Shown here one piece after another: positions 1 through 6,116 of a stretch of 6,519 nucleotides of DNA; the first letter of the stretch is position 1, and the number at the start of each line of letters is the position of its first letter. The notes beneath the pieces were generated by a model, which was given only the letters and a program-made list of their open reading frames with translations, was not told the DNA's origin and did no database searches. The DNA lies in the NCBI GenBank assembly GCA_015478675.1, contig JADMIH010000203.1:1-6519 (forward strand), in the 5' to 3' direction. The stretch is from Chloroflexota bacterium. Lineage in GTDB: Bacteria; Chloroflexota; Chloroflexia; QHBQ01; JADMIH01. The position numbers were made by a program, and so were the translations under genes.

Positions 1-55
1 TACCCCAAGAAGATTGCTCCACCCCTAACCTGAACAGTTACCCGCCTTCAGCGGG
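1..55. other. Upstream non-coding stretch with small hairpin
   Basis: No gene can be supported here. All three forward frames close within the first 59 bases, so the tail of an upstream gene could end here but cannot be identified. CCCGC (41-45) and GCGGG (51-55) form a perfect 5-bp stem with a CTTCA loop directly against the -35 box at 56. No T-run follows, so it is not a convincing terminator. Confidence 0.35.
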
Positions 56-85
56 TTGACACTCCAGAGAAGCGCATGCTATCAT
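56..85 (+). promoter_or_regulatory. Sigma70-type promoter of the surface-glycan gene set
   Basis: A perfect -35 hexamer TTGACA (56-61) is followed after 18 bases by TATCAT (80-85), which matches 5 of 6 bases of the -10 consensus. TG at 77-78 gives an extended -10 (TGCTATCAT). Transcription would start near position 92, leaving a leader of about 33 bases before the ATG at 125. This placement argues against any start codon upstream of 92 for the methyltransferase. Confidence 0.75.
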
Positions 86-111
86 CGTTGGGCATACACG
101 CTATACATTAC

Positions 112-118
112 AGGAAGG
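112..118 (+). promoter_or_regulatory. Shine-Dalgarno site that fixes the methyltransferase start
   Basis: AGGAAGG lies 6 bases before the ATG at 125. It favours that ATG over the in-frame TTG at 56, which has no such site and sits inside the -35 box. Confidence 0.7.
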
Positions 119-124
119 TTTCTT

Positions 125-1024
125 ATGAAGATTGGCCCTAACGACCTGGTGTTGGACGTGGGGAGCGGGCATAGCCCGAACCCACGCAGTGACATTCTTT
201 GCGACAGATATATCGAAGATGATACAGAGCGCGGGGGCGCTATACACATTGACCGCCCGCTCATTGTGGCCGATGGTCACAACCTACCCTTCAAGGACAA
301 GGCATTCGACTATGTGATTGCCTCACACATTATAGAGCATATGGACGACCCCGCGCGTTTCTGCTCTGAGTTGATGCGCGTGGCGAGACGTGGTTTTATA
401 GCTTCGCCTACTGAGCTTGCCGAGCACATGTTCTACTGGTCTTTTCACAAATGGTATGTAAACAAGGTCGGCAACAAGCTAGTGCTCCACCCCAAGGTGA
501 ATGTGCCCAATGTTTTTGGCGAGCTTTTCGACTATCTTTACGAGTACAATCCGTGGTTCGCTCGCTTCCACCGCTCCGTGCCTGATATGTTCTGGATGGA
601 GTATGAGTGGGACGGCATGATTCAGATCGAACTCCGCGACCGCTCGCCGCTCAACCTGGAAGACCCTCGCGCCCTCAAGAGGATGACGGCGCCTCGTGAG
701 TCGCCTCTGACATCGCTCAAACGAAGCGCCGTGACGGTCGCCGATGAGTTCTTACCGAAGGCCGGACATGACCTTATCACGAAGATGCGCCGCCGGAAGC
801 GTGCACCCGCCCGTAAAGTAAACCTCGAAAGTATTCTTGCTTGCCCTGCCTGTGGCGGCGACGTAAAGATGTTGCGCGACGCGGTCAAATGCACCGATTG
901 CGGGCGCACTTACCCGATAGAGCGCGGCTTCCCGATGATGCTCCTCGACCAGGAGATGCGCAACAGGCCCGAAGACGGCGCCTCTCGCGTTCGCGAAGCT
1001 GCGGCCACTGGAGGGGCAAGGTAG
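125..1024 (+). CDS. SAM-dependent methyltransferase with C-terminal Trm112-like zinc ribbon
   Basis: A 299-residue class I methyltransferase, probably cytoplasmic; the acceptor substrate is unknown. Residues 7-18 hold the SAM-binding glycine motif (VLDVGSGHSP). An acidic/LPF segment (ADGHNLPF, 49-56) and FDYVIASHIIEH (61-72) follow, as in Methyltransf_11 proteins. Residues 130-190 are rich in Trp/Tyr/Phe and may form an acceptor lid. Near the C-terminus C240-x2-C243-x12-C256-x2-C259, followed by YPIERGFPMML, is a Trm112-like zinc ribbon. A basic linker precedes it (about 218-230). The ATG at 125 is chosen because it has a Shine-Dalgarno site and lies downstream of the promoter, whereas extension to the TTG at 56 would run through the promoter. 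It is the first gene of a set with a lipid-linked sugar transferase, so a glycan or glycolipid target is a reasonable inference. The methyltransferase assignment is firm; the substrate is open. Confidence 0.88.
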   Translation: MKIGPNDLVLDVGSGHSPNPRSDILCDRYIEDDTERGGAIHIDRPLIVADGHNLPFKDKAFDYVIASHIIEHMDDPARFCSELMRVARRGFIASPTELAEHMFYWSFHKWYVNKVGNKLVLHPKVNVPNVFGELFDYLYEYNPWFARFHRSVPDMFWMEYEWDGMIQIELRDRSPLNLEDPRALKRMTAPRESPLTSLKRSAVTVADEFLPKAGHDLITKMRRRKRAPARKVNLESILACPACGGDVKMLRDAVKCTDCGRTYPIERGFPMMLLDQEMRNRPEDGASRVREAAATGGAR

Positions 1025-1055
1025 AAGGTAGCAGATTTTACTCTGCTTCGCAATC
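1023..1055 (+). promoter_or_regulatory. Ribosome-binding site separated from its start by a foldable hairpin
   Basis: The best Shine-Dalgarno match before the lipoprotein gene is AGAAGG (1023-1028), overlapping the methyltransferase stop codon. It is 27 bases from the ATG at 1056, normally too far. Between them AGCAGA (1030-1035) and TCTGCT (1042-1047) form a perfect 6-bp stem with loop TTTTAC. Folding removes 18 bases and leaves an effective spacing of about 9 bases, which is ideal. The repeat is visible in the sequence; its role in translation is inferred. Confidence 0.4.
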
Positions 1056-1958
1056 ATGAAAACTGTGGAATTGTACATTGTTGCCTTGCTTTGCCTGCTG
1101 GCGATCACCCTTGCCTCTTGCGGACCGGAGACGCCAACTCCTCTGAAACCTGCTCCCTCAGTGGTTATCTCACCGACTGTTGTTTTGAGTTCGCCCAGGC
1201 CTGTGCAGGCTACCAGCACTCCCACTTCTGGGGTCACAACCGTGGCTACGGGCACATCTACGCCGCTGATTACGCCTATTCCTGCCGGCACACCGCCGAC
1301 GATGAGCATTACTACCGAAACGGCGCAGCCTGCAATCTATACTACTCCCGGTACTGCTCCTACTGTAGTTGTTAACCCGGGCATCAATATAATCAGGCAG
1401 CAATATGACGACGCTCTTGCGAAGTGGCGTTCCCAGAAGATCGAGGCGTATGAAGTGGTGGTACAGTACTCGTCGTTCTCGCCCTACGCAGGTACATGGG
1501 ACCTCAGGGTGAACGGCGGCCAAATTAATGTAGTTAGCTACTCAAAGGATGGCGTCACGCCTATCACACCTGTCGCGCCCACAACCGGAGACACCCTCAA
1601 CTTTCTCACCGTAGACGCTCGCTTTGCGGTGATAGAGCACAGGCTGACTGCTCTGCAACTTCTGGGAGTAGACGCAGAGGTTGATTACGTGGTAGCGTTC
1701 GATCCGACCCTGGGCTACCCGATCTCTATCGAGATCAAGCAGAAGCCCGGAGTAGCGCGTTCCGATGTTGAAAGCAAGACGGTGGTGAAGAGCCTCGCCA
1801 TCCTCAAGCAAGGCGGCCCAGGTGCACCACAGGCGACATCTAGCGTCACTTCGCAGGCAACCGTAACGGCGACGGCGACGCAGCAGGCGACGCGGCAGGC
1901 TACTGATGTTGCTACGTCGCAAGCTGCTATCACGGCCGTGGCCACGGCTGCGCCTTAG
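1056..1958 (+). CDS. Lipoprotein with DUF6174-like domain between low-complexity linkers
   Basis: A 300-residue protein predicted to be anchored by lipid on the outer face of the membrane. The N-terminus has a hydrophobic signal (residues 6-20) ending in lipobox LASC, so Cys22 would be the lipidated residue. Residues 24-110 are a Thr/Pro/Ser-rich linker. Residues about 113-250 form the only globular part: ALAKWRSQKIEAYEV (120-134), a β-rich middle, then VAFDPTLGYPISIEI (213-227). The Trp/Tyr start and the late FD-x-x-LGYP pattern resemble DUF6174, a family with no known function. The last 42 residues are a Gln/Ala/Thr tail. It starts 31 bases after the methyltransferase stop and is probably cotranscribed. 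The lipoprotein call is strong; the domain call is from memory of the family pattern. Confidence 0.82.
   Translation: MKTVELYIVALLCLLAITLASCGPETPTPLKPAPSVVISPTVVLSSPRPVQATSTPTSGVTTVATGTSTPLITPIPAGTPPTMSITTETAQPAIYTTPGTAPTVVVNPGINIIRQQYDDALAKWRSQKIEAYEVVVQYSSFSPYAGTWDLRVNGGQINVVSYSKDGVTPITPVAPTTGDTLNFLTVDARFAVIEHRLTALQLLGVDAEVDYVVAFDPTLGYPISIEIKQKPGVARSDVESKTVVKSLAILKQGGPGAPQATSSVTSQATVTATATQQATRQATDVATSQAAITAVATAAP
1830..1955 (+). repeat. Degenerate Gln-Ala-Thr low-complexity repeat
   Basis: The 3' end of the lipoprotein gene encodes repeated QAT/TAT/VAT units made from near-identical codons (GCGACG, CAGGCG and CAGGCA recur). The repeats are imperfect, so this looks like an older slippage-type expansion that has drifted. 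The product is probably an unstructured, surface-exposed tail. Confidence 0.5.
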
Positions 1959-1986
1959 GGCGGGTCATGAAGCTGCGTAGGGATTA

Positions 1987-2033
1987 GAGACGATAGATGA
2001 GATTATGGCACCCGGCGGGTGGTCTATAGTCTC
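1987..2033 (+). promoter_or_regulatory. Nested RNA stem enclosing the annotated transferase start codon
   Basis: GAGACGATAG (1987-1996) pairs with CTATAGTCTC (2024-2033) with one mismatch, and one more A-T pair extends it inward. Inside the loop CACCC (2009-2013) and GGGTG (2017-2021) form a perfect 5-bp hairpin with loop GGC. The ATG at 2005 lies in the enclosed region and lacks a good Shine-Dalgarno site. No T-run follows, so this is not a terminator. It could limit initiation at this ATG or mean that the true start is downstream. The complementarity is seen; its function is inferred. Confidence 0.4.
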
Positions 2034-3240
2034 ATTTACCGCGCCTTTGTTACATAACCTCCAAGAATTTATGCTGTACACAGCGCTCCAACCAAATTAC
2101 CCTTCGCCTTTGGCCTCTCACACGTCCTATCTCCAGCTCGTGGTTGTTCCTGGGGCATCACCTGAGATTGGGCCACTCCTGTTGGTCTTTCTCGTGGCGC
2201 TACTCTTCTCCGTCCTTGCTACTCCAATGCTCAGGCGGCTGGCGCACCGCTACAATGTGCTTGATGAACCTTCCACACGTAAAATCCACACCAACCCGGT
2301 GCCGCTCCTGGGCGGCGCAGCTATTTATCTTTCAGTGATAGTCGGTCTTGTAGTCTTCGGGCAGTTCGGCTATGTGCAGCAGATCGCCACCATCCTGATC
2401 GGCGCAACCCTCATGTCTATGTTCGGCGTCTGGGACGACAAGTGGGGGCTGCGCCCTTTAGCCAAGCTCTTCGGCCAGATACTTTCCGCCTCTATACTCT
2501 TCTTCTCAGGCGTAAGCGTGCAGTTCTTGCACAACAACATTCTCAACTACATCGCCACCGTCGCCTGGATAGTGACTATCACCAACGCCTTCAACTTGAT
2601 GGACAACATGGACGGGCTTGCGGGGGGCATAGCTGCTGTTGCTGCTGTCTTTTTCTTCTTAATCGCCACCCTTACAGGACAATACCTGGTAGCGCCCCTT
2701 GCCGCTGTTATACTGGGTGCATGCATTGGCTTTCTCTTTTACAACTTCAATCCCGCCTCGATCTTCATGGGCGACACAGGCTCGCTCTTCCTCGGCTTTA
2801 TGCTTGCAGCCGTTGGCGTCAAGCTGCGCTTCCCACCACCCTACAGCCAGGACATAGTCACCTGGATGGTGCCTGTGCTCGTGCTCGGCGTGCCTCTTTT
2901 TGACACTGTGCTCGTCACTTTATCGCGCCTCCGACGGGGCGTACCTATCAGTCGCGGGGGCAAAGACCACTTCTCTCACCGTCTGGTGGCCCTGGGCCTC
3001 ACGCGCCGCGAATCGGTGCTCGTCCTTTACCTGGTGCAGGGTGCGCTTGGGGTGGCGGCTCTAGTTGTCATGCAGGCCACTATCCTCGAAGGGTACATAC
3101 TTGGATTTGTGATCTTTATCTGTGCTATCGTTATGGCATACAAACTTGAGCAGCTTGACCTCTCGGAGACCAACCCCGCCCCTCCCGGCGCACCTGCTCC
3201 TGTTCGTCTCTCCGCCAGATTCTCAAAGGGACGTAAATGA
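2005..3240 (+). CDS. Polyprenyl-phosphate sugar-1-phosphate transferase (MraY/WecA/TagO family)
   Basis: A 411-residue polytopic membrane enzyme. The family transfers a sugar-1-phosphate (often GlcNAc-1-P from UDP-GlcNAc) to undecaprenyl phosphate, the first step of wall-linked polymer or O-glycan synthesis. All family motifs are present in order: LDEPSTRKIH (86-95) then PVPLLGG, the Asp pair in FGVWDDKWGL (140-149), NAFNLMDNMDGLAGG (194-208), FMGDTGSLFLG (254-264), and a histidine motif DHFSHRL (321-327). About ten hydrophobic spans run from residue 57 to 378, and the C-terminus is a Pro/Ala-rich cytoplasmic-type tail. The start is uncertain: residues 1-50 precede the usual first span and the ATG has no clear ribosome site. 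The ATG at 2071 (residue 23) is an alternative, also without one. It overlaps the next gene at ATGA. The family call is firm; WecA/TagO type rather than MraY is likely from the context and the last motif. Confidence 0.9.
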   Translation: MAPGGWSIVSFTAPLLHNLQEFMLYTALQPNYPSPLASHTSYLQLVVVPGASPEIGPLLLVFLVALLFSVLATPMLRRLAHRYNVLDEPSTRKIHTNPVPLLGGAAIYLSVIVGLVVFGQFGYVQQIATILIGATLMSMFGVWDDKWGLRPLAKLFGQILSASILFFSGVSVQFLHNNILNYIATVAWIVTITNAFNLMDNMDGLAGGIAAVAAVFFFLIATLTGQYLVAPLAAVILGACIGFLFYNFNPASIFMGDTGSLFLGFMLAAVGVKLRFPPPYSQDIVTWMVPVLVLGVPLFDTVLVTLSRLRRGVPISRGGKDHFSHRLVALGLTRRESVLVLYLVQGALGVAALVVMQATILEGYILGFVIFICAIVMAYKLEQLDLSETNPAPPGAPAPVRLSARFSKGRK

Positions 3241-4055
3241 GCTTGCCTGCGCACGACCCTCGAGCCGAGCAACTCACCGCGCCACGCCAGGTGAGGGCCA
3301 CACCAGCCTATCAGGAGCAACCTGGCCGAATACGCGCCGTATTCCTCGATGCCGGTCTCACGCTGATCTACTCTGACCTGCCTCTTGCCGAGCGCATCTC
3401 AGCCATAGCGAGCGAGCGTGGTTTTCCGCTTTCACCCCAGGCCGTTGCTGCGGCCATGCCCCTGGCGCAAGCCGACCTTTTCAAGGCGCACCGCGACGAC
3501 CCTGACCTGTGGTCGTCCGATGACCGGGTACACCAGCTCTGGCTTGGTTTTTATCGCTCTGCCCTTCATTACACCGGCATTGATGGCGCGAGCCTGCTGG
3601 CAGGGCACTGCGCAGATGCGCTATACGCTGAGTTCAATGCTCCCGGCGCGTGGAAGCTTTATCATGATGTTCTACCCACCCTTGAGGCACTTCACCATGA
3701 AGGTTACATAATCGGAGTAATCTCAGACTGGTCGAGCAATCTCCCAGCCGGCGTCCTGCTGCCTCTAGGAATAGGCAGCCACGTCAACTTCATGGTGGTT
3801 TCAACTATCGTGCGGCACGCCAAGCCCGGCCGGGACCTTTACCGTGAGGCGCTTGCCAGAGCGGGCGCGGCTCCCCACGAAGCTGTACATGTCGGCGACA
3901 ACTACATCAACGACATCCTGGGGGCCAGAGGAGCAGGTATCCGGGGCATATTCCTCGACCGCGATAACCGCCATACGGCTCCTCTAGATTGCCCGCGCAT
4001 CACAACTCTAGCAGAGTTGCCCCACTTGCTGGCACGGCTCCCTGAAGTGCGGTAA
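3237..4055 (+). CDS. HAD-superfamily hydrolase lacking the second motif-I aspartate
   Basis: A 272-residue soluble phosphohydrolase-type protein. Motif I is LDAGLTL (37-43): nucleophile Asp38 is present, but the residue two places on, normally the acid/base Asp, is Gly40. Motif II Ser163 lies in VISDWS, motif III Lys196 in RHAKPG, and motif IV is GDNYIND (220-226). A helical cap of about 100 residues sits between motifs I and II, as in subfamily I enzymes. The DxG form resembles REG-2/HDHD3-like members, so it may be natural for this group. Residues 1-30 are a polar extension. The gene begins inside the transferase stop (ATGA) with AAGGGA 5 bases upstream, so the two are probably translationally coupled. 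Two stop codons in a row end it (TAATAA). The substrate is unknown; a sugar phosphate is a guess from the context. Confidence 0.85.
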   Translation: MSLPAHDPRAEQLTAPRQVRATPAYQEQPGRIRAVFLDAGLTLIYSDLPLAERISAIASERGFPLSPQAVAAAMPLAQADLFKAHRDDPDLWSSDDRVHQLWLGFYRSALHYTGIDGASLLAGHCADALYAEFNAPGAWKLYHDVLPTLEALHHEGYIIGVISDWSSNLPAGVLLPLGIGSHVNFMVVSTIVRHAKPGRDLYREALARAGAAPHEAVHVGDNYINDILGARGAGIRGIFLDRDNRHTAPLDCPRITTLAELPHLLARLPEVR

Positions 4056-4243
4056 TAATTGCGCATGCAGCTTCCTTTCGTGGCAAGGTCCCATCCTGAT
4101 CCATATCTACCTGCTTTTTGTTGCAGCAAGCTCGATTGTCCCCTACATTCGTGCAGGGCGAACTCCCATCCCCCTGGCTCCCTTTCCACAGGCAAAAGGG
4201 AATAGATTAGAGCAAACCAGAGTAATAGCTTCACATGAGGGAG
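4056..4243. other. Intergenic region between convergent genes
   Basis: This 188-base gap separates the + strand HAD gene from the - strand glucosaminidase gene. It contains CCCTTT (4180-4185) and AAAGGG (4195-4200), a 6-bp inverted repeat without a following T-run on either strand. No open frame here has a ribosome site or family resemblance. The only terminator-like element is at its right edge. Confidence 0.5.
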
Positions 4244-4250
4244 CTATTTT
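4224..4250 (+). terminator. Weak intrinsic-type terminator between convergent genes
   Basis: AATAGCT (4224-4230) pairs with AGCTATT (4242-4248), extended inward by a G·T and a C-G pair, and the arm ends in a TTTT run at 4247-4250. The stem is AT-rich and the T-run short, so termination would be modest. The right arm overlaps the stop codon of the opposing glucosaminidase gene. On the - strand no T-run follows, so it looks one-directional. Confidence 0.4.
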
Positions 4251-5191
4251 CCGCGCCAGCTAGCCACCATTGACTTTACAGCCGCCGCGTAGCTAGGAGG
4301 GTCATTATTGTCGCCATAGGGGGCATAAACCGGTACTATCGCGTCTACCGTCTTCAGCTGCCAACCGTCAATATAGAGTTCCTTGATTAGCTTGTACCAA
4401 TCTTCGACGCCGCTCGCCCAGCTACTGTAACTCCTGTAGCCTTCGTAATTGTCGTAGCCTTCCGTCCATCGTATATTGCCGATAGATTTGGTGAAGCGAG
4501 CTACCCCTCTCGTGCCGCAGCCGCTCTCATGGACGAAGAATGCCAGGGCATAGGCGGGATCGATCCCGTACTTGACGCCAAGATCATAGATTGTTTGCCC
4601 CAGGCCAACGGCGGGTGAGCCATATTGCGTCAGCACGCGCTCAATCTGGCCTACACTGATGCTCGGCGCAGCCATGAGGAGGTAGCTCTCTGCCGGGGCA
4701 AGTGACGGCTGGGCGGCCTGGGGCGCCGCCTGATGCTGCTCCCCTGCTTGCGATGCGCTCTTTGACGTGTCTATCAAGGGGACCGCAGCTTCGGTGCCTG
4801 ACACACCTTCTGCCATCTCCGCATAACCACTTATCCTTAGCAATCTGTTCCCCTGTGCTGCCAGCAGAGGAGTGAGCATTCCGATTGCAACCGCGACGCT
4901 CACTCCAATCGCCAAAGCCCACTGCCAACTTGCAGGCTGCTTCCCAGTCGCGCTCTGTAGAGGCGCTTCCCTGTACGGCGCGACGTTCGCCCCCGGCACC
5001 GGCGTCAGTTGGCCACGCGGCTCCTGGGCTTGCATCGCGGAGAGGGTGCGCTGCCTGTAGCTCCCGGTTGTGCTCAGATTCCTGCGGGCTTCGCCCATAA
5101 GTCTGAACGCGCCGGTGCTGTCACGCGCATCTCTTCCGGCCTCATCTAGCTCAGGAAGGTAGTCAGCAACCGCGTAGGCTGCCCGGCTCAC
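4244..5191 (-). CDS. Membrane-anchored GH73-like glucosaminidase (peptidoglycan hydrolase)
   Basis: A 315-residue protein with three parts. Residues 1-87 are polar and predicted cytoplasmic; 89-112 form one membrane span (WALAIGVSVAVAIGML); 113-175 are an Ala/Gln/Ser/Pro linker outside the cell. Residues about 181-315 match the glucosaminidase (GH73-like) fold: GIDPAYALAFFVHESGCGT (209-227) with probable catalytic Glu222, SIGNIRW (236-242), then YRSYSSWASGVEDWYKLI (252-269) and a final PSYAAAVKSMVASW helix. Such enzymes cut the glycan strands of peptidoglycan. Translation starts at a GTG that overlaps the stop of the preceding gene (GTGA), with AGGAGAG 6 bases upstream (5198-5204), so the pair is coupled. 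It has no LysM or SH3 wall-binding domain. The substrate and exact bond cleaved are not provable from the sequence. Confidence 0.82.
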   Translation of the reverse strand: MSRAAYAVADYLPELDEAGRDARDSTGAFRLMGEARRNLSTTGSYRQRTLSAMQAQEPRGQLTPVPGANVAPYREAPLQSATGKQPASWQWALAIGVSVAVAIGMLTPLLAAQGNRLLRISGYAEMAEGVSGTEAAVPLIDTSKSASQAGEQHQAAPQAAQPSLAPAESYLLMAAPSISVGQIERVLTQYGSPAVGLGQTIYDLGVKYGIDPAYALAFFVHESGCGTRGVARFTKSIGNIRWTEGYDNYEGYRSYSSWASGVEDWYKLIKELYIDGWQLKTVDAIVPVYAPYGDNNDPPSYAAAVKSMVASWRGK

Positions 5192-6000
5192 TTGCTGCTC
5201 TCCTGCGGCGCGCCGCTTGTTGCTCCCGTCCCAGGCGTTACGGACGCTTTCTCAAGCGACTTTTGCAACGCTGCACGCTCCTCAGGAGTAATCAGCTTGA
5301 AGGAGGTGCCGTCGTTGAGATAGATAAGCTGTTCGTTCTTGACTGACACCACGAGGTCGGGCTTGCCATCGCCATTCACGTCCTGCGCGGCGGCTTGCAC
5401 CGGTGTCAGGTCCTCACCTTGTCCAAAGAGGTATGGGCCCACTATGGTGGTAGTCTTGGTGCTGTCGCCACCGGGCAGCTCTAGCACAGTCACTCGGCGG
5501 TTCAAGTTCATCGCCACAAAGTGCGTCGGAGCGCCCGCGGCTTCCCCATGCCCCACGTATGCGTCCATCTGGAAGGTGCGCGGGCGGCCATACTGCAAGT
5601 CGTCCAGCTTGACCTGGGTCCACTCGACGGCTGCGCTTACGGTGCCGTAGAGGACGAGGGCGCAAAGCAGGCCGCCCGCCACTATGCCGACGGCTCTTGC
5701 TTGAACGCCCCTCGGCTCGCCCTGTGCGCGGCTTTTCTCCCGCCGTCTCTCTTTTTGAGGCGCGGCGACCCGCGATGGCTGCGGCTCGGTCTGCCTGAGG
5801 GGAGCCTCCCTGGGCCGTGTTGGGACAAAGACCTCGCGACGTGGGGCGGGCATCGCTCTCAACTGGGGAGTAGGAGCGAATAGCTCCTCCTCCTCAAGGG
5901 CCTCCAGTGGCAGCCAGTTATCGCGGCTGCGACCCCGCTCGTCCGCCTCGTCCCATCTTTGTGCTCGAGCGTTCGCCCCACTAGACCGTGTGTAAGCCAT
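5188..6000 (-). CDS. Single-span membrane protein with FG-GAP/VCBS-like calcium motif
   Basis: A 270-residue protein built like its downstream partner: a long charged, Pro/Arg-rich cytoplasmic-type N-terminus (1-100), one membrane span (about 103-124, AVGIVAGGLLCALVLYGTV) and an outer part. Residues 141-230 form β-strands, ending in AAAQDVNGDGKPDLVVSV (203-220). There Asp207, Asn209, Asp211 and Asp215 make the DxNxDGxxD calcium loop of FG-GAP/VCBS repeats. Only one clear repeat is visible, so a full propeller would need partners or divergent blades. The tail is Ser/Gly/Thr-rich. The ATG at 6000 has GGAGGAA 7 bases upstream (6008-6014). The gene ends in the GTGA overlap with the glucosaminidase, so a helper, adaptor or regulator role for that enzyme is a fair inference. 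No catalytic residues are recognisable. Confidence 0.78.
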   Translation of the reverse strand: MAYTRSSGANARAQRWDEADERGRSRDNWLPLEALEEEELFAPTPQLRAMPAPRREVFVPTRPREAPLRQTEPQPSRVAAPQKERRREKSRAQGEPRGVQARAVGIVAGGLLCALVLYGTVSAAVEWTQVKLDDLQYGRPRTFQMDAYVGHGEAAGAPTHFVAMNLNRRVTVLELPGGDSTKTTTIVGPYLFGQGEDLTPVQAAAQDVNGDGKPDLVVSVKNEQLIYLNDGTSFKLITPEERAALQKSLEKASVTPGTGATSGAPQESSK

Positions 6001-6116
6001 CTCTCTATTCCTCCGTATGTCTCTAAATCAACTCGGACAAGTCTCTTGCCCAGGAAGCAGGGATTAGTGACTCACTTTCCTAAACCGCTACTTCCTGAGC
6101 CTTTATCCCAGGCCCA
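6001..6116 (-). other. Gap between the 82-codon gene and the FG-GAP gene
   Basis: These 116 bases hold the ribosome site of the FG-GAP gene (6008-6014) and a long hairpin. No convincing -35/-10 pair is visible for the downstream two genes. Read-through from the LexA-boxed promoter at 6416-6445 is therefore the simplest source of their transcript, although a weak or alternative-sigma promoter cannot be excluded. Confidence 0.4.
6048..6100 (-). ncRNA. 53-base imperfect hairpin in the - strand transcript
   Basis: Read on the - strand, GCTCAGGAAGTAG pairs with CTGCTTCCTGGGC over 13 positions, two of them G·U. After a single bulged C the stem continues as GGTTTAG/CTAATCC (6 of 7 pairs), with the 12-base loop GAAAGTGAGTCA. 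On the + strand the same two G·U positions become C/A mismatches, so the fold suits the - strand transcript better. No U-run follows, which makes a classic terminator unlikely. Attenuation, RNA processing or a mobile-repeat remnant are possible. The structure is read by hand, not computed. Confidence 0.45.

Noticed and set aside
41..55. Hairpin before the first promoter as a terminator
   Set aside because: The stem is only 5 bp and is followed by TTGAC rather than a T-run.
752..1309. 185-codon open frame on the - strand
   Set aside because: It lies antisense to the methyltransferase end and the lipoprotein start, has no ribosome site or family resemblance, and crosses the intergenic gap. It is explained by codon bias of the real genes.
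1170..1523. 117-codon - strand frame opposite the lipoprotein linker
   Set aside because: It is produced by the Thr/Pro-rich coding sequence read backwards; the product is an Arg-rich, patternless protein without a start signal.
2442..2903. 153-codon + strand frame inside the transferase gene
   Set aside because: It is an out-of-frame shadow of conserved transferase motifs, rich in Cys/Arg/His/Leu as such shadows are.
3902..4234. 110-codon - strand frame in the convergent gap
   Set aside because: Two thirds of it is antisense to the HAD gene's conserved motif IV region or to low-information sequence. It has no ribosome site and no recognisable domain.
5205..5216. 12-base perfect palindrome GCGGCGCGCCGC
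   Set aside because: It lies inside the coding end of the FG-GAP gene, in GC-rich codons for Ser-Gly-Ala-Pro, and has no partner copies in the window. Chance is enough to explain it.
6067..6075. GTGACTCAC dyad as a separate operator
   Set aside because: It overlaps the loop and inner stem of the larger hairpin and is short. There is no second copy and no known factor can be named.
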